64,000 nt of DNA from assembly GCF_000568815.1 (NCBI RefSeq), contig NZ_CP007201.1, positions 2,551,654-2,615,653 on the forward strand. Direction: 5' to 3'. Positions 48,775 to 57,965 of the stretch are shown piece after piece. The notes beneath the pieces were generated by a model, which was not told the DNA's origin, did not search any database, and saw only the letters and a program-made list of their open reading frames with translations. Within the stretch, counting starts at the first letter, position 1; each line of letters starts with the position of its first letter. A program made the position numbers and the translations under genes. Source of the stretch: Sulfurospirillum multivorans DSM 12446 (GTDB taxonomy: Bacteria; Campylobacterota; Campylobacteria; Campylobacterales; Sulfurospirillaceae).

Positions 48775-50013
48775 CGTGGGTGTGATGAATTTTTGAATCG
48801 TAATGGCATTGCCTTTTTTGTTGAAATAAAAATGGTCTAAAAGTTTGCGAATAATAACAAACCCACGCCCGCTAAACTTCTCAGCATTGAGGACAATGTT
48901 TTTGAGCACCATCGTATCAAACCCTTCGCCTTGGTCACTAATCGTCGCTTCAAAAAGTTCGCGTTTACCATTAGGAAGGATGCCATAGACAATTTTGATC
49001 TTTTTACGCTGATGCACTTTCTCAAGTCGCAGCATCTCTTCATCAAACAAATTGTGCTCAATCAGATAATTTTTCCGTGCTTTATCGACTCCAAAACTGC
49101 CATGTTCCAAAGCATTTAACAGTAGCTCTGAGAGGGTTAGCATAATCTGACTCGATGTTTTGCTATCGATATAATGCGCTTTAAGATACTGCGTAATGCC
49201 AAGCAGTGCTGCATCGATCGCTTCGTAGGTGCTCGGGATACGCAGAACCTTAAACGTTTTGGGAAGCTCCAATTTTTGGATGTAAATATAGGTCAGATCA
49301 TCATCCCCCTTGCCAATACGCTCTTTCACTTTATCGCGAAAATCTTTCACACACATAGAGTCAATAAAATCTTCTTTCAAACACGAAGCATAGAGTTTTC
49401 CATCACGCAGGAGACTCTCACTGAGCCCATCGCTGTAGCAGAGCATCTTTGCAATCGGAACGGAAGGAAGGGTGTTGCTTTGAACACTTTTTGTGAAAAC
49501 ACTTAAGGGAGGATTGTTACTGCGAATCGATTGAAACTCACCCTTTTCACTGATGATAAAAAAAGCGGGCATACCACAGGAGGCGTATTTGATAACCGAT
49601 GCATGAATGTCATACTCCACGAGCACAATGCTCATGATCTCTTCATCAAACAGATTTTTTTGTAAAAATTTGAGCGTTTTGGTGATCCACACATCAAAAA
49701 CAAAGCCCTCTTCCTCTTCGAGCTCATCAAAAAAGTAGTTCAAAAATCGTGTGATCGCCATCGCACTCATCGCCGCAGAAAGCCCTTTGCCCATCGCATC
49801 AGCGATAAATCCCACCAACCTTCCATCGTTGGTTTTGCGAAGGGAGTAGGTGTCGCCACTGAGCGTGCTGTGCGGTTTGTAAGAGATGTCGACACGTAAA
49901 AGCTCTTTTTTCTTGTTTTTCGTCAAATCAATTTGCTGATAGTACAGATCGTTTTTGATCACAAAAAGCTCTTTATTGAACGCTTTTTCAAGATCTTCTT
50001 TGTGGTGGAACAT
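48763..50013 (-). CDS. SpoIIE-type phosphatase fused to an anti-sigma-like HATPase
   Basis: 416 residues with no membrane segment. A PP2C/SpoIIE domain covers about 35-245: SGDTYSLRKTNDGRLVGFIA, DAMGKGLSAAMSAM, and CYSDGLSES hold the metal aspartates. A C-terminal HATPase_c_2 domain has LSELLLNALEHGSFG and SDQGEGFD, as in RsbW/SpoIIAB kinases. This pairing is the partner-switching arrangement that controls anti-sigma-factor antagonists by dephosphorylation and phosphorylation. No STAS partner or sigma factor is visible nearby, so its target is unknown. Confidence 0.82.
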   Translation of the reverse strand: MFHHKEDLEKAFNKELFVIKNDLYYQQIDLTKNKKKELLRVDISYKPHSTLSGDTYSLRKTNDGRLVGFIADAMGKGLSAAMSAMAITRFLNYFFDELEEEEGFVFDVWITKTLKFLQKNLFDEEIMSIVLVEYDIHASVIKYASCGMPAFFIISEKGEFQSIRSNNPPLSVFTKSVQSNTLPSVPIAKMLCYSDGLSESLLRDGKLYASCLKEDFIDSMCVKDFRDKVKERIGKGDDDLTYIYIQKLELPKTFKVLRIPSTYEAIDAALLGITQYLKAHYIDSKTSSQIMLTLSELLLNALEHGSFGVDKARKNYLIEHNLFDEEMLRLEKVHQRKKIKIVYGILPNGKRELFEATISDQGEGFDTMVLKNIVLNAEKFSGRGFVIIRKLLDHFYFNKKGNAITIQKFITPTLEL

Positions 50014-50087
50014 GTATGGACTCCTTTGGGATATTTTAGCAAATCTACACTAAACTTCGTTTACATGTAAAGATTAAAAGGAATGAA

Positions 50088-50636
50088 ATGTTATGTGGCA
50101 TTGATGAAGCAGGACGAGGATGTTTAGCAGGACCGCTCGTCGTAGCAGGCGCTATTTTAAAAGAGAGTGTTGCAGGACTCAATGACTCTAAACAACTAAG
50201 TCCAAAACAGCGCGAAGCCTTTTTTGAGATCCTTCAAAGCAAAGCCGAATTTAAAATCGTCTTTTGCGACCATACCATGGTCGATACAAAAGGACTCAGT
50301 GCCTGCCTTAGATACGCCATAGAAACGATTAAAGCGCATTTTTCGGAGCATGAGATTTTAATGGACGGTAACTGCAATTTTGGCGTTTCGGGTATCACCA
50401 CGATGGTCAAAGCCGATGCCAAAGTTCCTGAAGTCAGTGCGGCAAGCATTTTAGCCAAAGTCAGCCGTGACCGCTATATGTACAACATTGCGCCTACCTA
50501 TCCACAGTACGAATTTGAGAAACACAAAGGCTATGGCAGTGCTTTACATGTAGAAAAAATCAGAGCCTTTGGCTACTGCGAAATTCACCGAAAATCCTTC
50601 AAACTCAAAGCACTCTCTCAACCTTCGCTGTTCTGA
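50088..50636 (+). CDS. rnhB: Ribonuclease HII
   Basis: 182 residues. RNase HII cuts single ribonucleotides and RNA primers in DNA. The catalytic DE is in CGIDEAGRGCLAGPLV and another acidic residue in LMDGNCNFG; the ASILAKVSRDRYM block and HKGYG motif complete the site. A TTACATGTAA copy (50061) ends 18 bases before the ATG. RNase HI is also encoded in this window at 63.3 kb. Confidence 0.95.
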   Translation: MLCGIDEAGRGCLAGPLVVAGAILKESVAGLNDSKQLSPKQREAFFEILQSKAEFKIVFCDHTMVDTKGLSACLRYAIETIKAHFSEHEILMDGNCNFGVSGITTMVKADAKVPEVSAASILAKVSRDRYMYNIAPTYPQYEFEKHKGYGSALHVEKIRAFGYCEIHRKSFKLKALSQPSLF

Positions 50637-50772
50637 TCAATAGCTTTGGTGTTTTTACTTCTTTAAAAAATAATTTTGCAGAAAAACTTCGTTTTCATCT
50701 CTTTTTTCTGTGTGCGTTAAAAATTATTTAACACAAATTTAATACTTCTCAAAGAATTAGAGTACTATTATT

Positions 50773-50798
50773 CGATTGCGATTATCAATATGTAAAAT
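50773..50798 (+). promoter_or_regulatory. Fur-box-like site at the iron-cluster promoter
   Basis: The 15-base CGATTGCGATTATCA at 50773-50787 matches the TGATAAT-N-ATTATCA Fur pattern in 10 of 14 positions, with a perfect right half, and overlaps the spacer just before a TAAAAT -10 element (50793-50798). Iron repression by Fur is known for this cluster in Campylobacter. The match alone is modest. Confidence 0.4.
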
Positions 50799-50847
50799 TA
50801 AATCTCTTTACATGTAACGCATAACGTAATGAATCAAAGGTAACTCA

Positions 50848-52764
50848 ATGAACTACAAAATGCTCTGCTTATTTCTGATGGGATTTCTCCCTTCCTTGCT
50901 TTTTTCGGCGGCTACAACGAATTATGCGGATATTATAAACCGAATCAATCAAACCTTTCAAGAGAGTTTAGCACTGTATGAAAAAGGAGAGCAAGACGAA
51001 GCGAAACAAGTGGCGCAAAGTGCCTATTTTGAGCTTTTTGAAAACCTTGAAGGACCGATTCGCATCAACATTTCGGGTAAAAAATCCTACGCGATGGAAG
51101 CGCAATTTGTCTCCATTCGTAAGCTGATTAACGATGGTGCATCTGTTGTGAAAGTCAAAGCCGTTATGGATAATCTCTCCGCTGAAATGGCAGAAGTGCT
51201 TCCCAAACTGGAAAAAGGAACACGCATCGTTGCCGAAAAAGGCGATGACAGCCATTTGCAAACCGTCGTTGAAACACCTCAACCTGCATTAGATATTAAA
51301 TGGAAAACGCTCTACAACCACATCGAAGCCAAATACGCCAAAGCCTTGGTTGCTTTTGAAAAAGGCGATAAAGAAGAGACAAAATTTATCATTACCTCGG
51401 TTAAATTTGAAGATTACCGCAACGGCATGATCGAAACCGCGGTTCGTAAACACATCTCCAAATGGCGCGATAGCCAAATCCAACAAGAGATGGGACGTGT
51501 GATTCGCGCGGTGGATGAAGAGATTCACACCAAAGAGGAGCTCAAAGAGGAGTTAGAGCGTTTGAAAAGCAACATCTGGCATAGCCTTCTTGAACTACCC
51601 TCAGACGCGGCTAAACTTGCGGTGGTGAGCGTTAAAGAAGAGGCGATTGAAGAAGTTAAAGAAGATTTTGCTCCTGTGATGGCAAACCTCAAAGCAAAAT
51701 TGGCCGAAGCGCACACACTCTACAGCAAAGGTGAATCGAAAAAAGCGATGCAAGTGGTTCAAAATTCCTATTTTGACATCTTTGAAGCCAGTGGAATGGA
51801 AGTCAAAATTGGCGCAGTCGATAGCACTCTTAAAACAAGCATCGAAGGCTCATTTAGCAAAATTGTTGCACTCATGAAAAATCAAAGCACACCAGGGAGT
51901 GTGTTAAACGAGATGGATTCATTAAATACGCAAGTGGCAAAGGGGGCTGAAAAACTCTCGGGTTCTGATTCACCATGGAGTCAATTCCTCTACTCGTTGA
52001 TCATTATTTTACGTGAGGGCGTTGAAGCACTTATCGTTGTCACCGCCGTCATCGCCTACTTGATTAAAAGCGGTAATGCAACACGTCTTAACATCGTTTA
52101 CAGCGCTTTGTGGAGTGCCATTGCCCTTAGTTTTGTGACCGCTTTTGTGATGAACTTGATCTTCCAAAACCCAGGCGAATCGCGTGAAATGTTAGAAGGT
52201 GTAACGATGCTCGTCGCTGTTGGACTGCTCTACTACGTGGGCTTTTGGCTTCTCTCCAACGCTCATGCGAAAAAATGGAGCCATTACATCGCTGAGAAGG
52301 TCTCGGAGTCCCTTAGTTCTGGCTCGATTAAAGCACTCTGGTTTACCGTCTTTTTAGCCGTTTACCGCGAAGGTGCGGAGACGGTGCTGTTCTATCAAGC
52401 ACTTATTTTCGATGCGAAAACACCGCTGGGGTACAGCATGTTAGCCGCAGGATTTGGCACGGGCGTCATTGCACTTGTCATCCTCTTTTTCCTCCTCAAA
52501 GCAGGAGCAATTAAGATCCCGATTAAGCCTTTTTTCATGATCACCAGTGCAATCATCTTTTATATGGCGATTGTTTTTACGGGCAAAGGCATTATGGAAC
52601 TCGTGGAAGGCAAAGTGTTTCAACCTACCCTTATTGAGGGCTTTCCAACGCTAACGTGGCTTGGAATTTACCCGTACATGCAAAGCCTTATTCCCCAAGC
52701 AGTGCTTATCATTGGGCTGATTGTGGGCTCGTTATACATCATGGTTCAAGCGAAAAAAGCTTGA
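50848..52764 (+). CDS. FTR1-family iron permease with periplasmic repeat domain
   Basis: 638 residues. After a signal peptide (to about 20) comes a periplasmic region of about 370 residues with three related units (ALYEKGEQDEAKQVAQSAYF near 38, a divergent AFEKGDKEETKFIITSVKFE near 168, and LYSKGESKKAMQVVQNSYFD near 291). The C-terminal half has seven membrane helices with the two REXXE iron motifs, REGVE and REGAE. It is the iron permease of the P19 system (cj1658 position, from memory), moving iron from P19 across the inner membrane. A TTACATGTAA copy lies 30 bases upstream. Confidence 0.9.
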   Translation: MNYKMLCLFLMGFLPSLLFSAATTNYADIINRINQTFQESLALYEKGEQDEAKQVAQSAYFELFENLEGPIRINISGKKSYAMEAQFVSIRKLINDGASVVKVKAVMDNLSAEMAEVLPKLEKGTRIVAEKGDDSHLQTVVETPQPALDIKWKTLYNHIEAKYAKALVAFEKGDKEETKFIITSVKFEDYRNGMIETAVRKHISKWRDSQIQQEMGRVIRAVDEEIHTKEELKEELERLKSNIWHSLLELPSDAAKLAVVSVKEEAIEEVKEDFAPVMANLKAKLAEAHTLYSKGESKKAMQVVQNSYFDIFEASGMEVKIGAVDSTLKTSIEGSFSKIVALMKNQSTPGSVLNEMDSLNTQVAKGAEKLSGSDSPWSQFLYSLIIILREGVEALIVVTAVIAYLIKSGNATRLNIVYSALWSAIALSFVTAFVMNLIFQNPGESREMLEGVTMLVAVGLLYYVGFWLLSNAHAKKWSHYIAEKVSESLSSGSIKALWFTVFLAVYREGAETVLFYQALIFDAKTPLGYSMLAAGFGTGVIALVILFFLLKAGAIKIPIKPFFMITSAIIFYMAIVFTGKGIMELVEGKVFQPTLIEGFPTLTWLGIYPYMQSLIPQAVLIIGLIVGSLYIMVQAKKA

Positions 52765-52816
52765 ATCTCAAAAAAAGGAGAACGATTTTGAGATCTAAAT
52801 TTTCTAAGGAGGAACT

Positions 52817-53350
52817 ATGTTAAAAATGTTGGCAAAATCAGTCTTAGCACTGAGCGTAGCCGTTATGTTAGCCCATGCCGCAGAGGCTGAGTTTAAAGAG
52901 TATCCCATCGGCGAAGAGGTGGTGATGAATCACATGGCAATTGCTGCTGTGTACCTTAAACCGATTGATATGGAACCTAAAGGTATTGACCTAGCACCTT
53001 CCCAAGCCGATGTGCATCTTGAAGCCGACATCAGCGCAACCGAAGGTAATACCAATGGTTTTGCCGCAGGCGAGTGGATTCCTTATTTAACGGTCAGTTA
53101 TGAGGTCAAAAACCTCGACACAGGCAAAAGTAAAAAAGGTAATTTCATGCCAATGGTTGCATCCGATGGTCCTCACTACGGTGCCAACATCAAAATGCTA
53201 GGTGTGGGTAACTACGAAGTGAAATTTACGATCGACAATCCTTCAAAACAAGGCTTTGGCAGACATGCTGACGCGGCAACGGGGGTTGGTAAATGGTTTG
53301 AACCGTTCACAACAAGCTACAAATTTAAATACACAGGTATTCAAGACTAA
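52817..53350 (+). CDS. P19 periplasmic iron/copper-binding protein
   Basis: 177 residues with a signal peptide cleaved after about residue 21. The mature domain is the P19 fold (Tpd family): GEEVVMNHMAIAAVYLKPIDM and SQADVHLEADIS supply the Met/His/Glu metal ligands, and WIPYLTVSYEVKN and GPHYGANIKMLGVGNY match the family core. P19 is a copper-stabilised iron carrier for the FTR1 permease encoded just upstream. An ideal AAGGAGGA ribosome site precedes it, so it is likely made in large amounts. A strong hairpin follows its stop. Confidence 0.93.
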   Translation: MLKMLAKSVLALSVAVMLAHAAEAEFKEYPIGEEVVMNHMAIAAVYLKPIDMEPKGIDLAPSQADVHLEADISATEGNTNGFAAGEWIPYLTVSYEVKNLDTGKSKKGNFMPMVASDGPHYGANIKMLGVGNYEVKFTIDNPSKQGFGRHADAATGVGKWFEPFTTSYKFKYTGIQD

Positions 53351-53357
53351 AAACCCT

Positions 53358-53381
53358 AAGAAGAGCCTTTGTGCTCTTCTT
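53358..53381 (+). terminator. Hairpin after p19, possible attenuator
   Basis: AAGAAGAGC and GCTCTTCTT form a perfect nine-base stem with a six-base loop, eight bases beyond the p19 stop, followed by TTCT. It would let FTR1 and P19 messages outnumber the downstream genes. The same stem occurs at 20707-20729. Confidence 0.65.
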
Positions 53382-53394
53382 TTCTACCCAAAAT

Positions 53395-53435
53395 TTGCGT
53401 CTCTTTTTTTTACATGTAACCGAAAAAAGACGCAA
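53395..53435. repeat. Imperfect inverted repeat with TTACATGTAA in the loop
   Basis: TTGCGTCT (53395-53402) pairs with AGACGCAA (53428-53435), with more T/A pairs inside. A TTACATGTAA copy (53410-53419) sits in the loop, between p19 and the DUF2318 gene. Confidence 0.5.
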
Positions 53436-53459
53436 GTTTTTGTTGAAGGACACGACGCA

Positions 53460-54872
53460 ATGTCAATTTATTTTATTCACGTGATGCAAGCATTACTAGG
53501 CTTTACGCTTCTAAGCGCTTTATGGGAAAAACACCCGAGCCTCAAAGCCACTTTTTTAGCCTCTTTTATCGGTATTTGGATAGGAATTGGACTCTTTGAA
53601 TGTGCCAATCTTTACCTCTGGGACACCACGCTCAAACTCTATGCCAACGGTGCAATTGCCATTTCATTGCTTCTGGGCTGGGCGGTGTGTCTGCTTCCCT
53701 TTAAAAGCGTTAAATTGGTTCTTATGGCACTGCTTGCGATCTCTTTTGGTATAGAGTACGGTACACTGAGTCGTGATTTTCCACTGCTGAAAGGGGCACT
53801 TTTAGACACGCTTTCCATTGTCTCTTTGGGCATTGTGATCTTAAGCGCATGTTTGCTTTTGCTGCTTTACTGGTTGATGACAAAGGTCGCTGAAAAGAGC
53901 CGTCCTAGCGTTCGAAACACTGCCATTGCGCTTACTACTCTCTTTTTACTGTTAGATATTTTGGGAGAACTTGGCATTGCCTTAATGCGTTTGGGCGTAC
54001 TTCCGACCTCAACGTGGCTTCTCTCAGCGGTCGCTAAAGTGTTGCATTACTCTTCGTTTTTCACGTACATTTACCTTGCCATCGTCGTTGTCTTAAGTAC
54101 TCTTTTTCTGCGCCATCAACCGCGCAAAGAGCCTAAAGAAACTGTGGGTGTCATCGCTTCTAGGCGCATTCGTGCGACACGATCATATCTGCAAAAAATC
54201 TTTACATGTAACATTATCATCGTGCTTACAATGAGTGCGTTTATGCTCTTCTACGATGTGATCGCTTCACGTCCGCCAACTATTTCGACACCCACAATTT
54301 TAGAGCCCGTGAATGGTGAATTTAAAATTCCGATGGAACTCTTGCGCGACAATGACCTGCACCGTTTTGCGTACATTACCGATGAGGGCAATAAAATTCG
54401 CTTCTTTCTGCTCAACCGTTACAAAGAGAAAGATGCACCTGTCGCCGTGTTTGACGCGTGCATGATTTGTGGCGATATGGGCTATGTCAAAAAAGGCGAT
54501 GAGCTCATTTGTATCGCGTGCAATGTGCGCATTTTTATCCCATCTGTCGGTAAAGAAGGTGGGTGCAATCCTATTCCGTTCCCGTATCAGTTTGATGGCA
54601 AAGAGATCACATTCAAGTTAGAGACGATCCTCAAAGGGGTGAACTACTTCTCAGAAGTCGTGGAAAAAAGCGTGAGTGACCCCGTCAGTGGTGCCAAATT
54701 GATTAACCTCAAAGCGCCTAAAACCTATGTGTTTGGTGGAAAAACCTACTACTTTGAGAACAACGATACCTATGAAAAATTTAAAGAAAACCCTGAGCGC
54801 TACGTGGGAACTGCGAGTGAATCGCACTGGAGAGCACAAGGCTACCAAGCGTTAGGAGAGATAAACAAATGA
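53460..54872 (+). CDS. DUF2318 membrane protein with C-terminal YHS domain
   Basis: 470 residues. The N-terminal half has about nine membrane helices and no haem-type histidine pattern I can assign. The periplasmic DUF2318 part holds CMICGDMGYVKKGDELICIA then CNVRIFIPSVGKEGGCNPIP, with five cysteines that suggest a metal or thiol centre. A YHS-like domain (DPVSGAKLIN ... KTYYFENNDTYEKFKENPERYVG) ends the protein; YHS domains often bind metals. The long frame reaches 53256, but the ATG at 53460 starts the first helix. It is part of the P19 cluster (cj1660 position, from memory). Confidence 0.82.
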   Translation: MSIYFIHVMQALLGFTLLSALWEKHPSLKATFLASFIGIWIGIGLFECANLYLWDTTLKLYANGAIAISLLLGWAVCLLPFKSVKLVLMALLAISFGIEYGTLSRDFPLLKGALLDTLSIVSLGIVILSACLLLLLYWLMTKVAEKSRPSVRNTAIALTTLFLLLDILGELGIALMRLGVLPTSTWLLSAVAKVLHYSSFFTYIYLAIVVVLSTLFLRHQPRKEPKETVGVIASRRIRATRSYLQKIFTCNIIIVLTMSAFMLFYDVIASRPPTISTPTILEPVNGEFKIPMELLRDNDLHRFAYITDEGNKIRFFLLNRYKEKDAPVAVFDACMICGDMGYVKKGDELICIACNVRIFIPSVGKEGGCNPIPFPYQFDGKEITFKLETILKGVNYFSEVVEKSVSDPVSGAKLINLKAPKTYVFGGKTYYFENNDTYEKFKENPERYVGTASESHWRAQGYQALGEINK

Positions 54873-56146
54873 TGGAATACACACTCCTTAAAAGTGCCCT
54901 CTGGGGCAATAAAACTCAAAAGATGCTCGCCTTTTTGACTATCTTTTTAGCCTCCATGCTGGTCGCTTCGATGCTCAACATCACGCTTGGCATTGGCGAT
55001 AAGGTCGCACTTGAGCTTCGCAGTTATGGCTCCAATATCATCGTTTTACCCAAAGGTGGCGCACTGAGTATGGAGATCGAAGGCAAAACCTTTAAGCCTT
55101 TGCAAGAAGATGCTTATTTGGACGAGAGCAAACTGCCTAAAATCAAAGAGGTTTTTTGGCGCAACAATATCGCAGCGTACGCTCCTTTTTTAGAGGGGAA
55201 AATCGCTTGGTCGAAAGCGTCGATACCTGTTGCCATCATTGGCACTTATTTTGATAAAAATCTCCCGATTGCTGATGAGCCAAATTACCGCATTGGCGTC
55301 AAGTCACTTTACCCATTTTGGAGCGTTGAAGGAGCGTGGATCGAGGATGATACGGAAGCGAACATTTTGATCGGCGAAACCCTCGCCAAAGAGCACCACA
55401 TCGCGGTTGGCGACACCCTCACACTGGCAGATAAATCTTTACATGTAAAGGGTATTTTAAAAGGGGCACAAGAGGCGGAGAGCAAGATCATGATGTCCAT
55501 GGCTCTGGCACAAACACTGCTGGGTAAACCTGAAAAAATCTCCCGTGTGGAAGTCTCAGCGCTTACGGTTCCAGAGGACGACCTCTCGATGAAAGCCAAA
55601 CGAAACCCTGCGGAGCTCGATACTTTGGAGTATGACCATTGGTACTGCACCGCGTATGTGAGCTCGATTGCCTACCAAATCGAAGAAGAGTACAAAGGTG
55701 CTACGGCAAAGGCACTGATGAAAGTGAGCGATGGCGAGAGCAAAGTCGTGAAAAAAATCCAATCCCTGATGGGCATGGTCAGCATCATCGCGCTCATTGC
55801 CGCGTCCATTGGTATCGCTTCGTTGATGGCATCGGAGATTCACCGTCGTAAAAAAGAGATCGGACTCTTAAAAGCATTGGGGGCTAGCAATCTTGCGATC
55901 TACGCGCTTTTCATTGCCGAATCACTCAGTGTTGCTCTTATCGCAGGAGCTGTTGGAGCGCTTGTGGGGTATGGACTTTCGATGCTGATAGCGCTCAGTA
56001 TCTTCGGACATGCTGTTGAAATTTCATGGATTATTTTACCCCTTACAATCAGTTTTGCGCTCATTATCGCCTTTGTGGGCTCACTGCTTCCGATGCGCGG
56101 CGTAATCGATCTTTTACCTGCGGAGGTGCTTTATGGTCGCAAATAA
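54869..56146 (+). CDS. FtsX/MacB-type ABC permease (first)
   Basis: 425 residues with an N-terminal helix (about 22-42), a large extracytoplasmic domain and three C-terminal helices, the FtsX layout. The conserved RKKEIGLLKALGASN motif lies near residue 327. It probably pairs with the second permease and the ATPase just downstream. Such MacB-like units usually transmit force or move lipids or proteins rather than import metal, so its role in the iron cluster is unresolved. The ATG overlaps the DUF2318 stop. Confidence 0.85.
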   Translation: MMEYTLLKSALWGNKTQKMLAFLTIFLASMLVASMLNITLGIGDKVALELRSYGSNIIVLPKGGALSMEIEGKTFKPLQEDAYLDESKLPKIKEVFWRNNIAAYAPFLEGKIAWSKASIPVAIIGTYFDKNLPIADEPNYRIGVKSLYPFWSVEGAWIEDDTEANILIGETLAKEHHIAVGDTLTLADKSLHVKGILKGAQEAESKIMMSMALAQTLLGKPEKISRVEVSALTVPEDDLSMKAKRNPAELDTLEYDHWYCTAYVSSIAYQIEEEYKGATAKALMKVSDGESKVVKKIQSLMGMVSIIALIAASIGIASLMASEIHRRKKEIGLLKALGASNLAIYALFIAESLSVALIAGAVGALVGYGLSMLIALSIFGHAVEISWIILPLTISFALIIAFVGSLLPMRGVIDLLPAEVLYGRK

Positions 56147-57296
56147 AAAACAAACCTTGCGCAGTGCTTTTTTACTTCGTTCGGTCTTTAAAAGCCTTCG
56201 TTTCAGTTACGATCATACCCTCATCATTTTTATTTCCATCATGCTAGGAGCATGCGTGACGGGAGCTTTTGTCAATGTTTATCTCGACATCGACTCTAAG
56301 ATGCGCAAAGAGCTCAAGGCGTATGGCGCCAATGTGCTTTTCACGCCCCAGTCGGTTGAAAAATCCCTTTTCTTCGATCAAAGTGATTATGAAAAGTCTT
56401 TACATGTAATCCCAAAAGGCTCCCTTTTAGGTGCCTCACCCTACCTCTTTGGAACGGTGCGCTTAAGTCTGGGTGATGCTGTGATGGCAGGTGTTGACTT
56501 TGCAGGGATGAAAGTGGCTAAACCTTTTTTAGAGGTCGTACAAGGAGCGTACATCAACGTCGATTTTGACGAACGAAACGCCCTTATTGGGGTGGATTTG
56601 GCGAAAAAGATGGAACTCAAAGTGGGCTCAAGCATCAATTTAGTCAATGAACAAAGCGGCTTTTCCACGACCATTCGCATCAAAGGGATCGTCTCCAGTG
56701 GCGATAAAGAAGATGGACTTCTTTTTGTCTCTCTTCCTTTGGCACAAAAAGTCTTAGGAAAAGCGGGGCAAATCCATCTGGTTGAAGCGGTCATCTTGGG
56801 CGATTTTGATCAAATAAATGCGATCAGTTCGGAGCTTTCCAAAGGAGGCAGTTTCAGCGCCAAACCTCTCGCGCGCATCTCACTCTCAGAAGGTCTGATC
56901 TTAGATAAAATCAAATTCTTGATGGCATTGGTCGCCTTTACGGTACTGCTCATCACCTCCATGTGTGTCAATACCACGCTTAGCTCCATCATCTTTTCAC
57001 GTACCAAAGAGATCGCCCTACTTCGCGCCCTTGGTGCATCCAAACGCAATGTCGCCACTCTTTTTGGCACCGAAACCTTTTTGATGACCCTTTTTGCTTC
57101 GGTGTTGGGTGCCTTTTTAGGCTTCTTTTTATCCCAATTTTTTGGCACGGTTATCTTTGGCTCTGGCATTGATTTTCGTTTTTTATCGATTCCGATTGCG
57201 ACTATTTTATCGCTGCTCTTTGCAGCCATTGCCGCATATTTTCCCATCAAGCGTTCATTGAACTTGCCTGTGGCGACTATTTTAAGAGGAGAATAA
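56133..57296 (+). CDS. FtsX/MacB-type ABC permease (second)
   Basis: 387 residues with the same layout as the preceding gene; N-terminal helix near 30-50, FtsX domain at the C terminus with SRTKEIALLRALGASKRN near 289-306. It overlaps the first permease by 14 bases. The two together would form a heterodimer for one ATPase. About 25% apparent identity by eye to its neighbour suggests an old duplication. Confidence 0.85.
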   Translation: MVANKKQTLRSAFLLRSVFKSLRFSYDHTLIIFISIMLGACVTGAFVNVYLDIDSKMRKELKAYGANVLFTPQSVEKSLFFDQSDYEKSLHVIPKGSLLGASPYLFGTVRLSLGDAVMAGVDFAGMKVAKPFLEVVQGAYINVDFDERNALIGVDLAKKMELKVGSSINLVNEQSGFSTTIRIKGIVSSGDKEDGLLFVSLPLAQKVLGKAGQIHLVEAVILGDFDQINAISSELSKGGSFSAKPLARISLSEGLILDKIKFLMALVAFTVLLITSMCVNTTLSSIIFSRTKEIALLRALGASKRNVATLFGTETFLMTLFASVLGAFLGFFLSQFFGTVIFGSGIDFRFLSIPIATILSLLFAAIAAYFPIKRSLNLPVATILRGE

Positions 57297-57302
57297 TTCT
57301 TA

Positions 57303-57965
57303 ATGACACCTGTATTAGAACTTAAAAATATTGAAAAAAAATTTGGCGACGTAATCGCATTAGAGGGCATCAATCTATCCGTACACAAAGGCGAGTGGAT
57401 CAGCATCATGGGCCCATCGGGTTCTGGAAAAACAACGCTACTTAACATTCTTTCTTTAATGGATGCTCCCACTAGTGGTGAATACCTTTTGGGTGGCGTT
57501 AATGCAGGCTTTTTGGATGAAGCGCAAAAGCTTGTGATCAGACGTGAAAAAGTGGGGCTTATCTTTCAACAATTTCACCTCATTCCCTACCTCAGTGCGC
57601 TTGAAAATGTCATGCTAGCACAATACTACCATAGTAGCGTGGATGAAGAAGATGCCAAAGCAGCACTTGCCAAAGTGGGATTAGCACACCGTTTAACCCA
57701 CCGTCCTTCCGAGCTTTCAGGCGGTGAGCAACAACGCTTGTGTATCGCGCGTTCACTTATAAATGATCCTGAAATCCTCCTCGCCGATGAACCAACAGGC
57801 AATTTGGATGAGCAAAATGAGAAAGTCATCCTCGATCTTTTCTGTCGTTTAAGGGAAGAAGGCAAGACGATCATTCTGATCACCCATAACCCTGAACTTG
57901 GACGCTATGCGAATCGCATCATCAACCTTCGCCATGGAAAAATGGAAGAGGCGCCTCATGCGTAA
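57303..57965 (+). CDS. LolD/MacB-type ABC ATPase
   Basis: 220 residues. Walker A GPSGSGKTT near 39-47, Q-loop GLIFQQFHLI, signature LSGGEQQR near 138-145, Walker B ILLADEPTGNLD and the switch H in ILITHNP. All motifs are intact. It serves the two FtsX permeases directly upstream and overlaps the next lipoprotein gene by eight bases. Confidence 0.95.
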   Translation: MTPVLELKNIEKKFGDVIALEGINLSVHKGEWISIMGPSGSGKTTLLNILSLMDAPTSGEYLLGGVNAGFLDEAQKLVIRREKVGLIFQQFHLIPYLSALENVMLAQYYHSSVDEEDAKAALAKVGLAHRLTHRPSELSGGEQQRLCIARSLINDPEILLADEPTGNLDEQNEKVILDLFCRLREEGKTIILITHNPELGRYANRIINLRHGKMEEAPHA

